A DNA stretch of 64,000 bases from Amycolatopsis bartoniae (lineage in GTDB: Bacteria > Actinomycetota > Actinomycetes > Mycobacteriales > Pseudonocardiaceae), in assembly GCF_014191255.1 (NCBI RefSeq), contig NZ_JACHWH010000001.1:434001-498000 (forward strand), in the 5' to 3' direction. The notes beneath the pieces are model-generated. The model worked only from the letters and a program-made list of their open reading frames with translations, searched no databases and was not told the DNA's origin. Each line of letters opens with the position of its first letter. Within the stretch, counting starts at the first letter, position 1. Below, one piece after another: positions 31,797 through 39,831 of the stretch. A program made the position numbers and the translations under genes.

Positions 31797-32765
31797 TCAG
31801 GAAGCCCGCTTGCGCGAGCCCTGCGCCTCGCCGACCGCCTTCTCCAGCTCCGCCCGCGACATCTTCGACCGCCCCTTGACGTCGAGCTCGCGGGCCATCT
31901 TGTCCAGCTCCGCCTTGCTCAGCCCGGACAGGTCCGGCGCCTTCTTCTTCGACGAACCCGACGAAGACGCCTTCTTCCGGCCGCCCTTGCGGCTCTCCAC
32001 GCTGCGCGACAACGCCTCGAACAGGTCGACGACCTTCGTCGGCTCCGACGGTGGCGCCTCGACCGACACCTTCCGCCCGGCCTTCTTGTCGTCGATCAGC
32101 TTGTGCACCCGCTCGGTGTACGTGTCGTGGTAGTCCTCGGGGTGCCAGTCCTCGGTCATCGAGTCGATGAGGCTGACCGCCATGTCCAGCTCGCGGCCGC
32201 GCGCCTCGGTCTTCGACGGCAGCTTCCGCAGCTCCTTCGCCGGGTCACGCAGGTCTTCGGCGAACAGCAGGGTGTCGAGGATCAGCACACCGTCCTCGCC
32301 GGCGCGGATCGCGGCGATCTGCTCCTTGCCGCGCATCACGAACCGCGCGACACCGGCCTTGTTCGTGCGGTCCATCGCCTGCACGAGCAGCCCGTACGCG
32401 CGGCCGAACTCCTCCTTCGACGGCGCCAGCCAGTAGCTCTTCTGGAAGAAGATCGGGTCGATGTCGTCCAACTCGACGAACGCCTCGATGTCGATGGACC
32501 GCGACCGCCCCGGCGCGATCTCGTCGAGCTCGTCCTGCTCCACCAGCACGTACTCGCCGTCGCCGAGGTCGTAGCCCTTGACGATGTCGCCGAACTCGAC
32601 CTCCTTGCCGGTGCGCTCGTTCACGCGCCGGTACCGGATGCGGTCGGAAGTGCCGCGCTCGAACTGGCGGAAGTGCACCGTGTGGTCCTCGGTCGCGCTG
32701 TACAGCTCGACGGGCACGGTCACCAGCCCGAAGTTGATCGCGCCGCTCCAGATCGCCCGTGCCAT
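31797..32765 (-). CDS. ku: Ku protein, non-homologous end joining
   Basis: A 322-residue bacterial Ku homodimer subunit. The core (SGAINFGLVTVPVELYSATEDHTVHF ... VNERTGKEVEFGDIVKGYDLGDGEYV) and LPSKTEARGRELDMAVSLIDSMTEDW are diagnostic. The C-terminus is a lysine/serine-rich extension and a SAP-like segment (LSKAELDKMARELDVKGRSKMSRAELEKAVGEA). Ku threads onto DNA ends and recruits the ligase. The start lies four bases after the stop of the ligase gene, so both are co-transcribed. Confidence 0.96.
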   Translation of the reverse strand: MARAIWSGAINFGLVTVPVELYSATEDHTVHFRQFERGTSDRIRYRRVNERTGKEVEFGDIVKGYDLGDGEYVLVEQDELDEIAPGRSRSIDIEAFVELDDIDPIFFQKSYWLAPSKEEFGRAYGLLVQAMDRTNKAGVARFVMRGKEQIAAIRAGEDGVLILDTLLFAEDLRDPAKELRKLPSKTEARGRELDMAVSLIDSMTEDWHPEDYHDTYTERVHKLIDDKKAGRKVSVEAPPSEPTKVVDLFEALSRSVESRKGGRKKASSSGSSKKKAPDLSGLSKAELDKMARELDVKGRSKMSRAELEKAVGEAQGSRKRAS

Positions 32766-32769
32766 GGCC

Positions 32770-33714
32770 TCACCCCTCCCGGATCACCGCGGTCGGCGGC
32801 TTGTCGTCGCGCAACCCGGTGAACCGAGGATGGCGCAGCTTGCCGTCGCCGGTCCACTCGGAGAACCGCACCTGCACCACGAGCTTCGGTTCGACCCACT
32901 TCGGGCCGCGCTCGGGCACCACCTCGTCGAACGGGGAGCTGTCCCGGCGCAGCTCGGCGAGCGTGCCGGACAGCTCCCGCAGCGTCGCCTCGGTGTAGCC
33001 GGTGCCGACCTTGCCCGCGTAACGCAGCCTGCCCTCGTCGTAGTAGCCGACGAGCAGCGCGCCGAACCCGTTGCGCGAGCCACCGGGCTTGGTGAACCCG
33101 CCGACCACGAACTCCTGGTCCTTCACGCACTTGAACTTCAGCCAGTCCGAGGTGCGGCCAGGGTGGTACGGCGCGTCCGCGCGCTTGGCGATCAGGCCCT
33201 CCCAGCCGTGCGCGCACGCGTACTCGTAGTACTTCTCGCCGTCGATGTTGCGGTGGTTGGAGTACCGCAACGGGTCGACCCACTCGAACGCGTTGCGCAG
33301 CAACTGCTTGCGCTGCCGCAGCGGCAGCCTGCCGACGTCGGAGTGGTCGAAGACGAGCAGGTCGAACAGGTAGTAGTAGACCTGGACACCGCTGGCTTCG
33401 ATGCGGTCGCGGTCGGTGAGGTGGATGCGCGGCTGGAGGCGCGCGAAGCTGGTCTGCGGGCCCTCGAACGCGACGATCTCGCCGTCGGCCACGAAGTGCG
33501 ACCCGCCGTGCGCGGCGAGTGCCTCGACGAGCTCGGGGTACGAGTCGTTCATGAGGTTGTGGTTGCGCGACCACAGCTTCGGCGTGCCGCCGGAGCGCGA
33601 GCAGATCGCCCGCACCCCGTCCAGCTTCCGCTCGAACAGCCAGTCCTCACCGGAGAAGCGGCGTTGGGTCAGCGTCGCGAGCATGGGCTCGCGCCAGCCG
33701 GCCTCGGTTTCCAT
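32770..33714 (-). CDS. ATP-dependent DNA ligase, stand-alone LigD ligase domain
   Basis: A 314-residue NHEJ ligase. The nucleotidyl-Lys motif is ERKLDGVRA (Lys30 from ATG 33714; TTG 33720 is an alternative). Motif III is YYLFDLLVF, motif IV EGLIAKR, motif V DWLKFKC, then an OB-fold with QVRFSEWTGDGKLRHPRFTGLRDDK at the C-terminus, a clear LigD signature. Unlike mycobacterial LigD, the polymerase and phosphoesterase domains are not fused, a common split form in actinomycetes. Upstream of and four bases from ku. Confidence 0.93.
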   Translation of the reverse strand: METEAGWREPMLATLTQRRFSGEDWLFERKLDGVRAICSRSGGTPKLWSRNHNLMNDSYPELVEALAAHGGSHFVADGEIVAFEGPQTSFARLQPRIHLTDRDRIEASGVQVYYYLFDLLVFDHSDVGRLPLRQRKQLLRNAFEWVDPLRYSNHRNIDGEKYYEYACAHGWEGLIAKRADAPYHPGRTSDWLKFKCVKDQEFVVGGFTKPGGSRNGFGALLVGYYDEGRLRYAGKVGTGYTEATLRELSGTLAELRRDSSPFDEVVPERGPKWVEPKLVVQVRFSEWTGDGKLRHPRFTGLRDDKPPTAVIREG

Positions 33715-33756
33715 GATCAACGGATACCCCCGATCGACCCGGGAAAACCGCGTGCG

Positions 33757-34572
33757 TCAGGGGGAGACGGAGTCCTCGTCCTGCTCGGTGAGCCCGTCCC
33801 GCAGTCGTTCGAGCGTCCTGGCCAGCAGCCGCGACACGTGCATCTGGGACACGCCGATGCGTTCGGCGATCTGGGTCTGCGTCATGTTGTGCACGAACCG
33901 CAGCCCGAGGATCTTGCGTTCCCGCTCGGGCAGCTCCTGGATGAGCGGCAGCAGCGCCTCGTGGTTCTCGACGCCTTCGAGCGCCGCGTCCTCCTCGCCG
34001 AGGGTGTCGCCGAGCGCGAGGTTCTCCGTGTCGCCCGAGAGCACCTCGTCCAGTGACATGGAGTGGTACGCGTTGCCGGCTTCGAGGCCCTCGAAGACCT
34101 CGTCCTGGCTGATGTTCAGGTGCGCCGCGATCTCGCTCGGCGTCGGCGCGCGGCCGAGCCGCTGCGCGAGCTCGGTGTTCGCGGCCGAGATCGACAGGTG
34201 CAGCTCCTTGAGCCGCCGCGGCACGCGCACCAGCCAGCCGGTGTCGCGGAAGTGCCGCCGGACCTCGCCCATCACCGTCGGTACGGCGAAGGACAGGAAG
34301 TCCGACCCGCGGCTCGCGTCGAACCGGTCGACGGCGTTGATGAGCCCGACCGTGGCCACCTGGACCAGGTCCTCCTTCGCGACACCGCGGCCGGAGAAGC
34401 GCTGCGCGATGTGCTCGGCCAGCGGCAGGTGCCCGGTCACCAGCTCGTCCCGGAGGGCGGCCCGGCGCGGGTCGTCCTTGCCCAGAGTCGCGAGTTCTTC
34501 GAACAGCGGAGCGAGGTGTCCGTATTCGTTGGACGAGGTGGGCTTTGCGGGCTCGGCTCGCGAGCCGGTCAC
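33757..34572 (-). CDS. sigF: RNA polymerase sigma factor, SigF/SigB family
   Basis: A 271-residue alternative sigma factor. Region 2 includes LAEHIAQRFSGRGVAKEDLVQVATVGLINAVDRFDASRGSDFLSFAVPTVMGEVRRHFRD, region 3 follows, and region 4 is PERERKILGLRFVHNMTQTQIAERIGVSQMHVSRLLARTLERLRDGL. These mark the general-stress/sporulation class controlled by partner switching. Start GTG 34572 overlaps the anti-sigma stop (GTGA), so the two proteins are made in coupled amounts. Expected role: general stress or developmental gene expression. Confidence 0.93.
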   Translation of the reverse strand: MTGSRAEPAKPTSSNEYGHLAPLFEELATLGKDDPRRAALRDELVTGHLPLAEHIAQRFSGRGVAKEDLVQVATVGLINAVDRFDASRGSDFLSFAVPTVMGEVRRHFRDTGWLVRVPRRLKELHLSISAANTELAQRLGRAPTPSEIAAHLNISQDEVFEGLEAGNAYHSMSLDEVLSGDTENLALGDTLGEEDAALEGVENHEALLPLIQELPERERKILGLRFVHNMTQTQIAERIGVSQMHVSRLLARTLERLRDGLTEQDEDSVSP

Positions 34573-35006
34573 GCGCCCGCCCCTGGAACGTCGACGACGA
34601 TCCGGCGCTTGGCGAGCTCGATGTCCACCTGGTGGCCCTGCTGCCCGTTCGGGGTCACATGGGTGTCGACGGAGTCGGTGAGCGTGGTGAGCACACGCCA
34701 GCCGAAGGACTTGGTGCTCGGGGAGCTGCCGCTCTCCGAGTGCACCGTGCCGGTGAACCGGAGCTCGTCGTCCGAGACCGTGAACCGGCAGCGCATGGAG
34801 CTGCCGGGGACCGCGCGGGTGATCAGCGTCGAGCACGCCTCGTCCACGGCCAGCCGCAGGTCGGCGATGGCGTCGAGGTCGAAGTCCGCGCGGGTGGCGA
34901 TGGTCGCCACCACGGACCGGACGATCGGCAGGTGCACCAGGTCGGCACCGAGCCAGAGCTCGATGTCGTTGTGCGCGTGCAGGCGCGGGGGTTCCCAGTC
35001 TGCCAC
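34569..35006 (-). CDS. rsbW: Anti-sigma factor, RsbW/UsfX-type serine kinase fold
   Basis: A 145-residue GHKL-fold protein that should sequester SigF. LRLAVDEACSTLITRAVPG aligns with the N box of SpoIIAB/RsbW (E-x3-N), but the Asn position is Thr, so kinase activity may be reduced; the mycobacterial homologue is also unusual. FGWRVLTTLTDSVDTHV matches the C-terminal motif. GTG 35006 has GAGG five bases upstream; GTG 35012 is an alternative. No anti-anti-sigma gene is in the window. The 266 bases upstream, to the divergent TSUP gene, should hold both promoters, but I found no convincing SigF-type promoter. Confidence 0.85.
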   Translation of the reverse strand: MADWEPPRLHAHNDIELWLGADLVHLPIVRSVVATIATRADFDLDAIADLRLAVDEACSTLITRAVPGSSMRCRFTVSDDELRFTGTVHSESGSSPSTKSFGWRVLTTLTDSVDTHVTPNGQQGHQVDIELAKRRIVVDVPGAGA

Positions 35007-35272
35007 TTTCACCTCGCCGTAGTTCGGATGTTGCTGCGCACCATGATGCCTCGAACGGGGGACTTCCGCCCGCCGATGATGATCAGTCACGGCGGCCGGT
35101 CGCGCCCAAGCCTTCGGAGAGTGCGCTGTCAACGTAGACGAGGGCCGCGACCACCGCGAGAGCGGCCACCGGCCGCCGCGACGCCGTCGTCCGCATGGCG
35201 GGGGTGGTACCCGAGGCGAACGGCGCAAAACGTCCTGTTGGATGGGGGTATGACACGGAGTGGATCCCCCCG

Positions 35273-36037
35273 ATGACGTGGTGGCAAGCGCTGCTGGTGC
35301 TGCTCGCGGGCCTGTGGGCGGGCGCGATCAATGCGGTCGTGGGGTCGGGGACCCTGGTCACCTTCCCGGTGCTCGTCGCGATCGGTTTTCCTCCCGTGAC
35401 GGCGACCACGTCGAACGCGATCGGGCTGGCGCCGGGCACCATCAGCGCCGCGATCGGCTACCGGCACGAGCTGACCGGGCAGGGGCGGCGGGTGGCGCGG
35501 TACTCCGTGCCGTCGCTGCTCGGTGCAGTCTGCGGCACGATCCTGCTGTTGTCGTTGCCGCCCAACGCCTTCGAGACCGTGGTACCGGTGCTCGTCGGGC
35601 TCGCGGTGGTGCTCGTGATCGTGCAGCCGAAGGTGTCGCAGTGGGTCGCGAAGAGGCGGGAGAACGGCGAGGGGGCCGAGCCGCACGGCGGCCCGCTGCT
35701 GCTGTTCCTGATCTTCCTCGTCGGCATCTACGGCGGCTACTTCACCGCAGCGCAGGGCGTCATGCTCATGGCGTTCATGGGCATGCTGCTCACCGACCCG
35801 CTGCAGCGGCTCAACGGGATCAAGAACGTGCTCGCGGCCGTGGTCAACGTGGTGGCCGGGCTGGTCTACGCGTTCGTCGCGCCGATCAGCTGGCCGGTCG
35901 TCGGGCTGCTCGCGGTCGGCTCCACGCTCGGCGGGCAGCTGGGCGCCAAGGTCGGCAGGCGCCTGCCGCCCGCCGTGCTGCGGGCCGTGATCGTGGTGGT
36001 CGGCGTCGCCGCGATCGTTCAGCTCCTGTTGCGGTAG
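35273..36037 (+). CDS. TSUP family (TauE/SafE) sulfite/anion exporter
   Basis: A 254-residue membrane protein with about seven or eight helices. The duplicated TSUP motif is present: GAINAVVGSGTLVTFPVLVAIGFPPVTATTSN near the N-terminus and GGYFTAAQGVMLMAFMGMLL in the second half. Substrates in the family are sulfite, sulfoacetate or related organosulfur anions. ATG 35273 is chosen for family length. It runs tail-to-tail with hisC and overlaps it by 19 bases. Confidence 0.87.
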   Translation: MTWWQALLVLLAGLWAGAINAVVGSGTLVTFPVLVAIGFPPVTATTSNAIGLAPGTISAAIGYRHELTGQGRRVARYSVPSLLGAVCGTILLLSLPPNAFETVVPVLVGLAVVLVIVQPKVSQWVAKRRENGEGAEPHGGPLLLFLIFLVGIYGGYFTAAQGVMLMAFMGMLLTDPLQRLNGIKNVLAAVVNVVAGLVYAFVAPISWPVVGLLAVGSTLGGQLGAKVGRRLPPAVLRAVIVVVGVAAIVQLLLR

Positions 36038-37077
36038 CTGCGGGCCGCGTGCAGGAACAGGTCGTTCTCCTCCGGGTGGCTGATGGTCACGCGCACGCCG
36101 TCCCCGGCGAACGCGCGCACCACGACCTTCTTGGTGAGCGTGTGCTCGGCGAAGTCGAGCGCGGCGTCGCCGAGCGGCAGCCACACGAAGTTCGCCTGCG
36201 AGTCCGGCACGTCGTAGCCGGCCTCGATGAGCTCGGCCCGCACGCGGTCCCGTTCCGCCACAATGGTTTCGCAGCGGGCGAGCAGCTCGTCCTCGGCGTC
36301 CAGCGAGGCCATCGCCGCGATCTGCGCGAGTGAGTTGACGCTGAAGGGCACGTACACCTTGCGGATGGCGGCGGCCACTTCCGCCGGGCCCACGAAGTAC
36401 CCGACGCGCAGCCCCGCGAGCCCGTACGCCTTCGAGAAGGTGCGTAGCACGGCGACGTTGTCCCGGGCGCGCACGTAGTCGAGACCGTCCGGCACCTCCG
36501 GGTCGCTCACGAACTCGCGGTACGCCTCGTCGAGCACGACGAGCACGGAGGACGGGATCCGGTCGAGGAACCGGTCCAGCTCCGCGCGCCGCTTCGCCGT
36601 GCCCGTCGGGTTGTTGGGGTTGCACACGAGGACGACTCGGGTGTTCGGCGTGACGGCGTCGGCCATCGCGTCCAGGTCGTGCGCGTGCTCCGCGTCCAGC
36701 GGCACCTTCACCTGGGTGGCGAGCGCGATCTGGCTGGCGATCGGGTAGGTCTCGAACGACCGCCAGGCGTAGACCACCTCTTCGCCCGGCTCGCACATCG
36801 CGTGCATCAGCTGGTGGCACAGCGAAACCGAGCCGCAGCCCACGGCGATCCGCTCGACCGGGAGGTCCACCTTGGCCGCCAGCCGCGCGGCGAGCTTGCC
36901 GACGCTCGCGTCCGGGTAGCGGTTGACGTTGGTGGTGGCCTCCGCGATCGCCGTCGCCACGCTCGGCAGCGGCCCGTCGGGCACCTCGTTGCTCGACAGC
37001 TTGATCGCGCCCGGCACTGTCCGCCCCGCCACGTAGTCGGGGAGCGAAACGAGGTCTGCGCGGGGCTGGACGGGCAT
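36019..37077 (-). CDS. hisC: Histidinol-phosphate/aromatic aminotransferase, HisC2/Pat type
   Basis: A 352-residue fold-type I PLP enzyme. KLSSNEVPDGPLP opens the protein, VCNPNNPTGT binds PLP, DEAYREFV supplies the Asp-Tyr pair, and TFSKAYGLAGLRVGY carries the Schiff-base lysine. It most resembles the second HisC copy of actinobacteria, annotated as a phenylalanine/aromatic aminotransferase, and is not in a his operon. AGAAGGAG lies eight bases before ATG 37077. Tail overlaps the TSUP gene. Confidence 0.9.
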   Translation of the reverse strand: MPVQPRADLVSLPDYVAGRTVPGAIKLSSNEVPDGPLPSVATAIAEATTNVNRYPDASVGKLAARLAAKVDLPVERIAVGCGSVSLCHQLMHAMCEPGEEVVYAWRSFETYPIASQIALATQVKVPLDAEHAHDLDAMADAVTPNTRVVLVCNPNNPTGTAKRRAELDRFLDRIPSSVLVVLDEAYREFVSDPEVPDGLDYVRARDNVAVLRTFSKAYGLAGLRVGYFVGPAEVAAAIRKVYVPFSVNSLAQIAAMASLDAEDELLARCETIVAERDRVRAELIEAGYDVPDSQANFVWLPLGDAALDFAEHTLTKKVVVRAFAGDGVRVTISHPEENDLFLHAARSYRNRS

Positions 37078-37182
37078 CTTGGTGCTCCTTCTGGGCGAAA
37101 AGCGGCTGCTGTCACCGTAGCCCGTGGCTCCAGCGGGAGTTCATGTTGACTTCTGTTCACCGTCAGGTGGTTGAGTGGGGAG

Positions 37183-37809
37183 ATGACGCAGACGCACACC
37201 GAACACCACGAGCGCGAGGACGGTCGCGCGATCGAGCTGACGTACGCCGAACCCGAGAACGTGGTGCGCGGCGGGCTGGTCGTCCTCCACGAGGCGGAGG
37301 GGATCACCGCCGGTGTGCGCCTGCTGATCGGCAGTCTCGCGAGCGAGGGCTGGCTGGCCGTCGCACCGCACCTGAACGGCGAGCCGTCGCAGGAGGACGT
37401 GCTGGCGGCCACCGACATCGCGCTGGCGTGGCTCGCCGACCACGGCGTGCAGCCGGACCTGATCGGTGTCGTCGGGTTCGACCTCGGCGGCACGGCGGCG
37501 TTGGTCGTCGCGGCGAACCGCACGCTCGGTGCCGCGGTCAGCGTCGGCGGGCAGGGTGGCAGCGCGCTGCCCGCGCTGGTCGAGACCGCGGGCAAGCTGA
37601 GCAGTCCGTGGCTGGGCATCTACGGCGACGCGGGGGACGAGCCCGCGGCGGCCGAGGTGGAGCAGCTGCGGGACGCGGCCGCGCGGTCCGGAGTGGTCAC
37701 CGACGTCGTGCGCTACCCGGGCGCGAACCACCGGTTCGACGCCGACCCGAAGGCGGCGGTCGAAGCCTGGCAGCGCACGTTGAACTGGTTCGACGCGCAC
37801 CTGCGCTGA
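37183..37809 (+). CDS. Dienelactone hydrolase-family protein
   Basis: A 208-residue alpha/beta hydrolase. GGLVVLHEAEGITAGVRLLI is the DLH N-terminus, and the nucleophile elbow reads GVVGFDLGGTAALV. Normally this is G-x-C/S-x-G; here the nucleophile position is Asp, which is odd. The acid/His end has YGDAGDEP and YPGANHRFD. The usual Cys123 of true dienelactone hydrolase is thus replaced and catalysis as carboxymethylenebutenolidase is doubtful. ATG 37183 is used; TTG 37171 is directly behind AGGTGG and cannot be excluded. The acetoacetyl-CoA synthetase gene follows after 15 bases. Confidence 0.82.
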   Translation: MTQTHTEHHEREDGRAIELTYAEPENVVRGGLVVLHEAEGITAGVRLLIGSLASEGWLAVAPHLNGEPSQEDVLAATDIALAWLADHGVQPDLIGVVGFDLGGTAALVVAANRTLGAAVSVGGQGGSALPALVETAGKLSSPWLGIYGDAGDEPAAAEVEQLRDAAARSGVVTDVVRYPGANHRFDADPKAAVEAWQRTLNWFDAHLR

Positions 37810-37824
37810 CCGTAAGGTCGGCCC

Positions 37825-39807
37825 GTGACCAACGGTGCTGACATCCCCGAAGTCCTCTGGCGACCCGACCCGGAGCAGGTCGCCGGAACCAGGATCCAGG
37901 CGTTCCGGGAGTGGCTGCGCAGCCAGCACGGCGTGCTGACGACGGACTACGACGAGCTGTGGCGGTTCTCGGTCTCCGACCTCGCCGGCTTCTGGGGCGG
38001 GCTGGCCGAGTTCCTCGGGGTGCTCTGGCACGAGCCGCCGCGGGCGGTGCTCGACGGCAACGAGATGCCGGGCACGAAGTGGTTCCCCGGCAGCACGCTG
38101 AACTACGCGGAGCACGCGCTGACGCGGGGGGTCGCCGGGGCGACGAAGGCGGACGAAGAGCTCGCCGTCATCTACTCACGTGAGGACGGCGCGAGCGCCC
38201 GCCTCACCTACGGGGATCTGCGTGCCCAGGTCGCCGCGGCGCGGGCCGCGCTCTCGGCGCTCGGCGTCGGCAAGGGCGACCGCGTGGTCGCGCTGGCGCC
38301 GAACTGCCCGCAGACCCTCGTCGCGTTCCTCGCGACGGCCAGCCTGGGCGCGATCTGGTCGTCCTGCTCCCCGGACTTCGGGGTGCGGGCGGTGCGCGAC
38401 CGGTTCACGCAGATCGAGCCGAAGGTGCTCATCGCGGTCAACGGGTACGTCTACAATGGACGGTCTTTCGACGTCCGGCCGACGGTGACCCAGCTGCGCG
38501 AGGAGATCCCGTCCCTCGCGGCGACCGTGCTCGTCGGTTACGCCGGCGAAGGCACCCTCGACGGGGCGCTCGACTGGGATTCGCTGCTGCGCGAGCACGC
38601 CGGGGCGGAGCTGGCGTTCGAGCCGGTGTCGTTCGACCACCCGCTGTGGGTGCTCTACTCGTCGGGCACCACGGGCCTGCCGAAGGGCATCGTGCACGGG
38701 CACGGCGGCATCGTCGTCGAGCACCTCAAGGCGCTGGCGCTGCAGTCCGACCTCGGCCCTGGGGACCGCTTCTTCTGGTTCACCACCACCGGCTGGATGA
38801 TGTGGAACTTCCTGGTCGGCGGGCTGCTCGTGGGCACCACGATCGTGCTGTTCGACGGCAGCCCGGGACACCCGGACCTCGGCGCGCTGTGGCGGCTGGC
38901 GGAGCGGGAGAAGATCACGTACTTCGGCACCTCCGCGCCGTACGTGCAGAGCTGCCTCAAGGCGCGCCTCGACCCGGCCGCGGACTACGACCTGTCGTCG
39001 CTGCGGGCGGTCGGCTCCACGGGCTCGCCGCTGAGCGTCGAGGGCTTCCGGTGGCTCGGGGAGAAGGTGGGCTCGCACATCCAGATCTGCTCGGTGTCCG
39101 GCGGCACCGACCTGTGCGCGGCGTTCGTGTGCGCGGCCCCGGACGTGCCGGTGTGGCTGGGAGAGCTGTCCTGCCGGGCGCTCGGGGCCGCGGTCACGGC
39201 GTTCGACGACGACGGGAACGAGGTCGTCGAGGAGGTCGGGGAGCTCGTCGTCACGCGGCCGATGCCGTCGATGCCGGTGTTCTTCTGGCACGACCCGGAC
39301 GGCACGCGGCTGCGCGAGGCGTACTTCGAGCAGTACCCGGGCGTGTGGCGGCACGGGGACTGGATCCGGATCACCGAACGCGGCTCGGCGGTGATCTACG
39401 GCCGCAGCGACTCGACGCTCAACCGTGGCGGTGTCCGGATGGGCACGGCGGAGTTCTACCGTGTCGTGGAGAGCTTCGACGAGATCATGGACTCACTCGT
39501 GATCGACACCACCAGCGTGGGGAATACCAACGGTGAGCTGCTGTGTTTCGTCGTGATGGCGCCCGGGGCGGCGCTGTCGGACGTCGAACCGGAGCTGCGG
39601 AAGGCGCTGCGGGCGGAGCTTTCGCCCCGGCACGTGCCGGACCGGTTCGTCGAGGTGGCTGAAGTGCCGAGGACGCTCAACGGTAAGAAGTGTGAGGTTC
39701 CGGTGAAGAAGATCCTGGCCGGTGTGGCGCTGGACAGGGCGGTCAGCCGGGACGCACTGGCCAACCCGGACGCGTTGCGGCCGTTCGTCGAGCTGGCCGA
39801 GGGGTAG
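37825..39807 (+). CDS. Acetoacetate--CoA ligase
   Basis: A 660-residue acyl-CoA synthetase of the AACS type, the usual length. Motif order: LWVLYSSGTTGLPKGIVH (P-loop), WFTTTGWMMWN, GSTGSPLSVEGFRWL, YGRSDSTLNRGGVRMG (A8 hinge), and the terminal catalytic lysine region TLNGKKCEVPVKKIL. It activates acetoacetate to acetoacetyl-CoA in ketone body or PHB use. GTG 37825 follows AAGGTC. It is downstream of the DLH-like gene and 24 bases upstream of the MprF-like gene; co-transcription with both is plausible. Confidence 0.93.
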   Translation: MTNGADIPEVLWRPDPEQVAGTRIQAFREWLRSQHGVLTTDYDELWRFSVSDLAGFWGGLAEFLGVLWHEPPRAVLDGNEMPGTKWFPGSTLNYAEHALTRGVAGATKADEELAVIYSREDGASARLTYGDLRAQVAAARAALSALGVGKGDRVVALAPNCPQTLVAFLATASLGAIWSSCSPDFGVRAVRDRFTQIEPKVLIAVNGYVYNGRSFDVRPTVTQLREEIPSLAATVLVGYAGEGTLDGALDWDSLLREHAGAELAFEPVSFDHPLWVLYSSGTTGLPKGIVHGHGGIVVEHLKALALQSDLGPGDRFFWFTTTGWMMWNFLVGGLLVGTTIVLFDGSPGHPDLGALWRLAEREKITYFGTSAPYVQSCLKARLDPAADYDLSSLRAVGSTGSPLSVEGFRWLGEKVGSHIQICSVSGGTDLCAAFVCAAPDVPVWLGELSCRALGAAVTAFDDDGNEVVEEVGELVVTRPMPSMPVFFWHDPDGTRLREAYFEQYPGVWRHGDWIRITERGSAVIYGRSDSTLNRGGVRMGTAEFYRVVESFDEIMDSLVIDTTSVGNTNGELLCFVVMAPGAALSDVEPELRKALRAELSPRHVPDRFVEVAEVPRTLNGKKCEVPVKKILAGVALDRAVSRDALANPDALRPFVELAEG

Positions 39808-39831
39808 CGGACCAAGAGGGGGACTGGGTTG

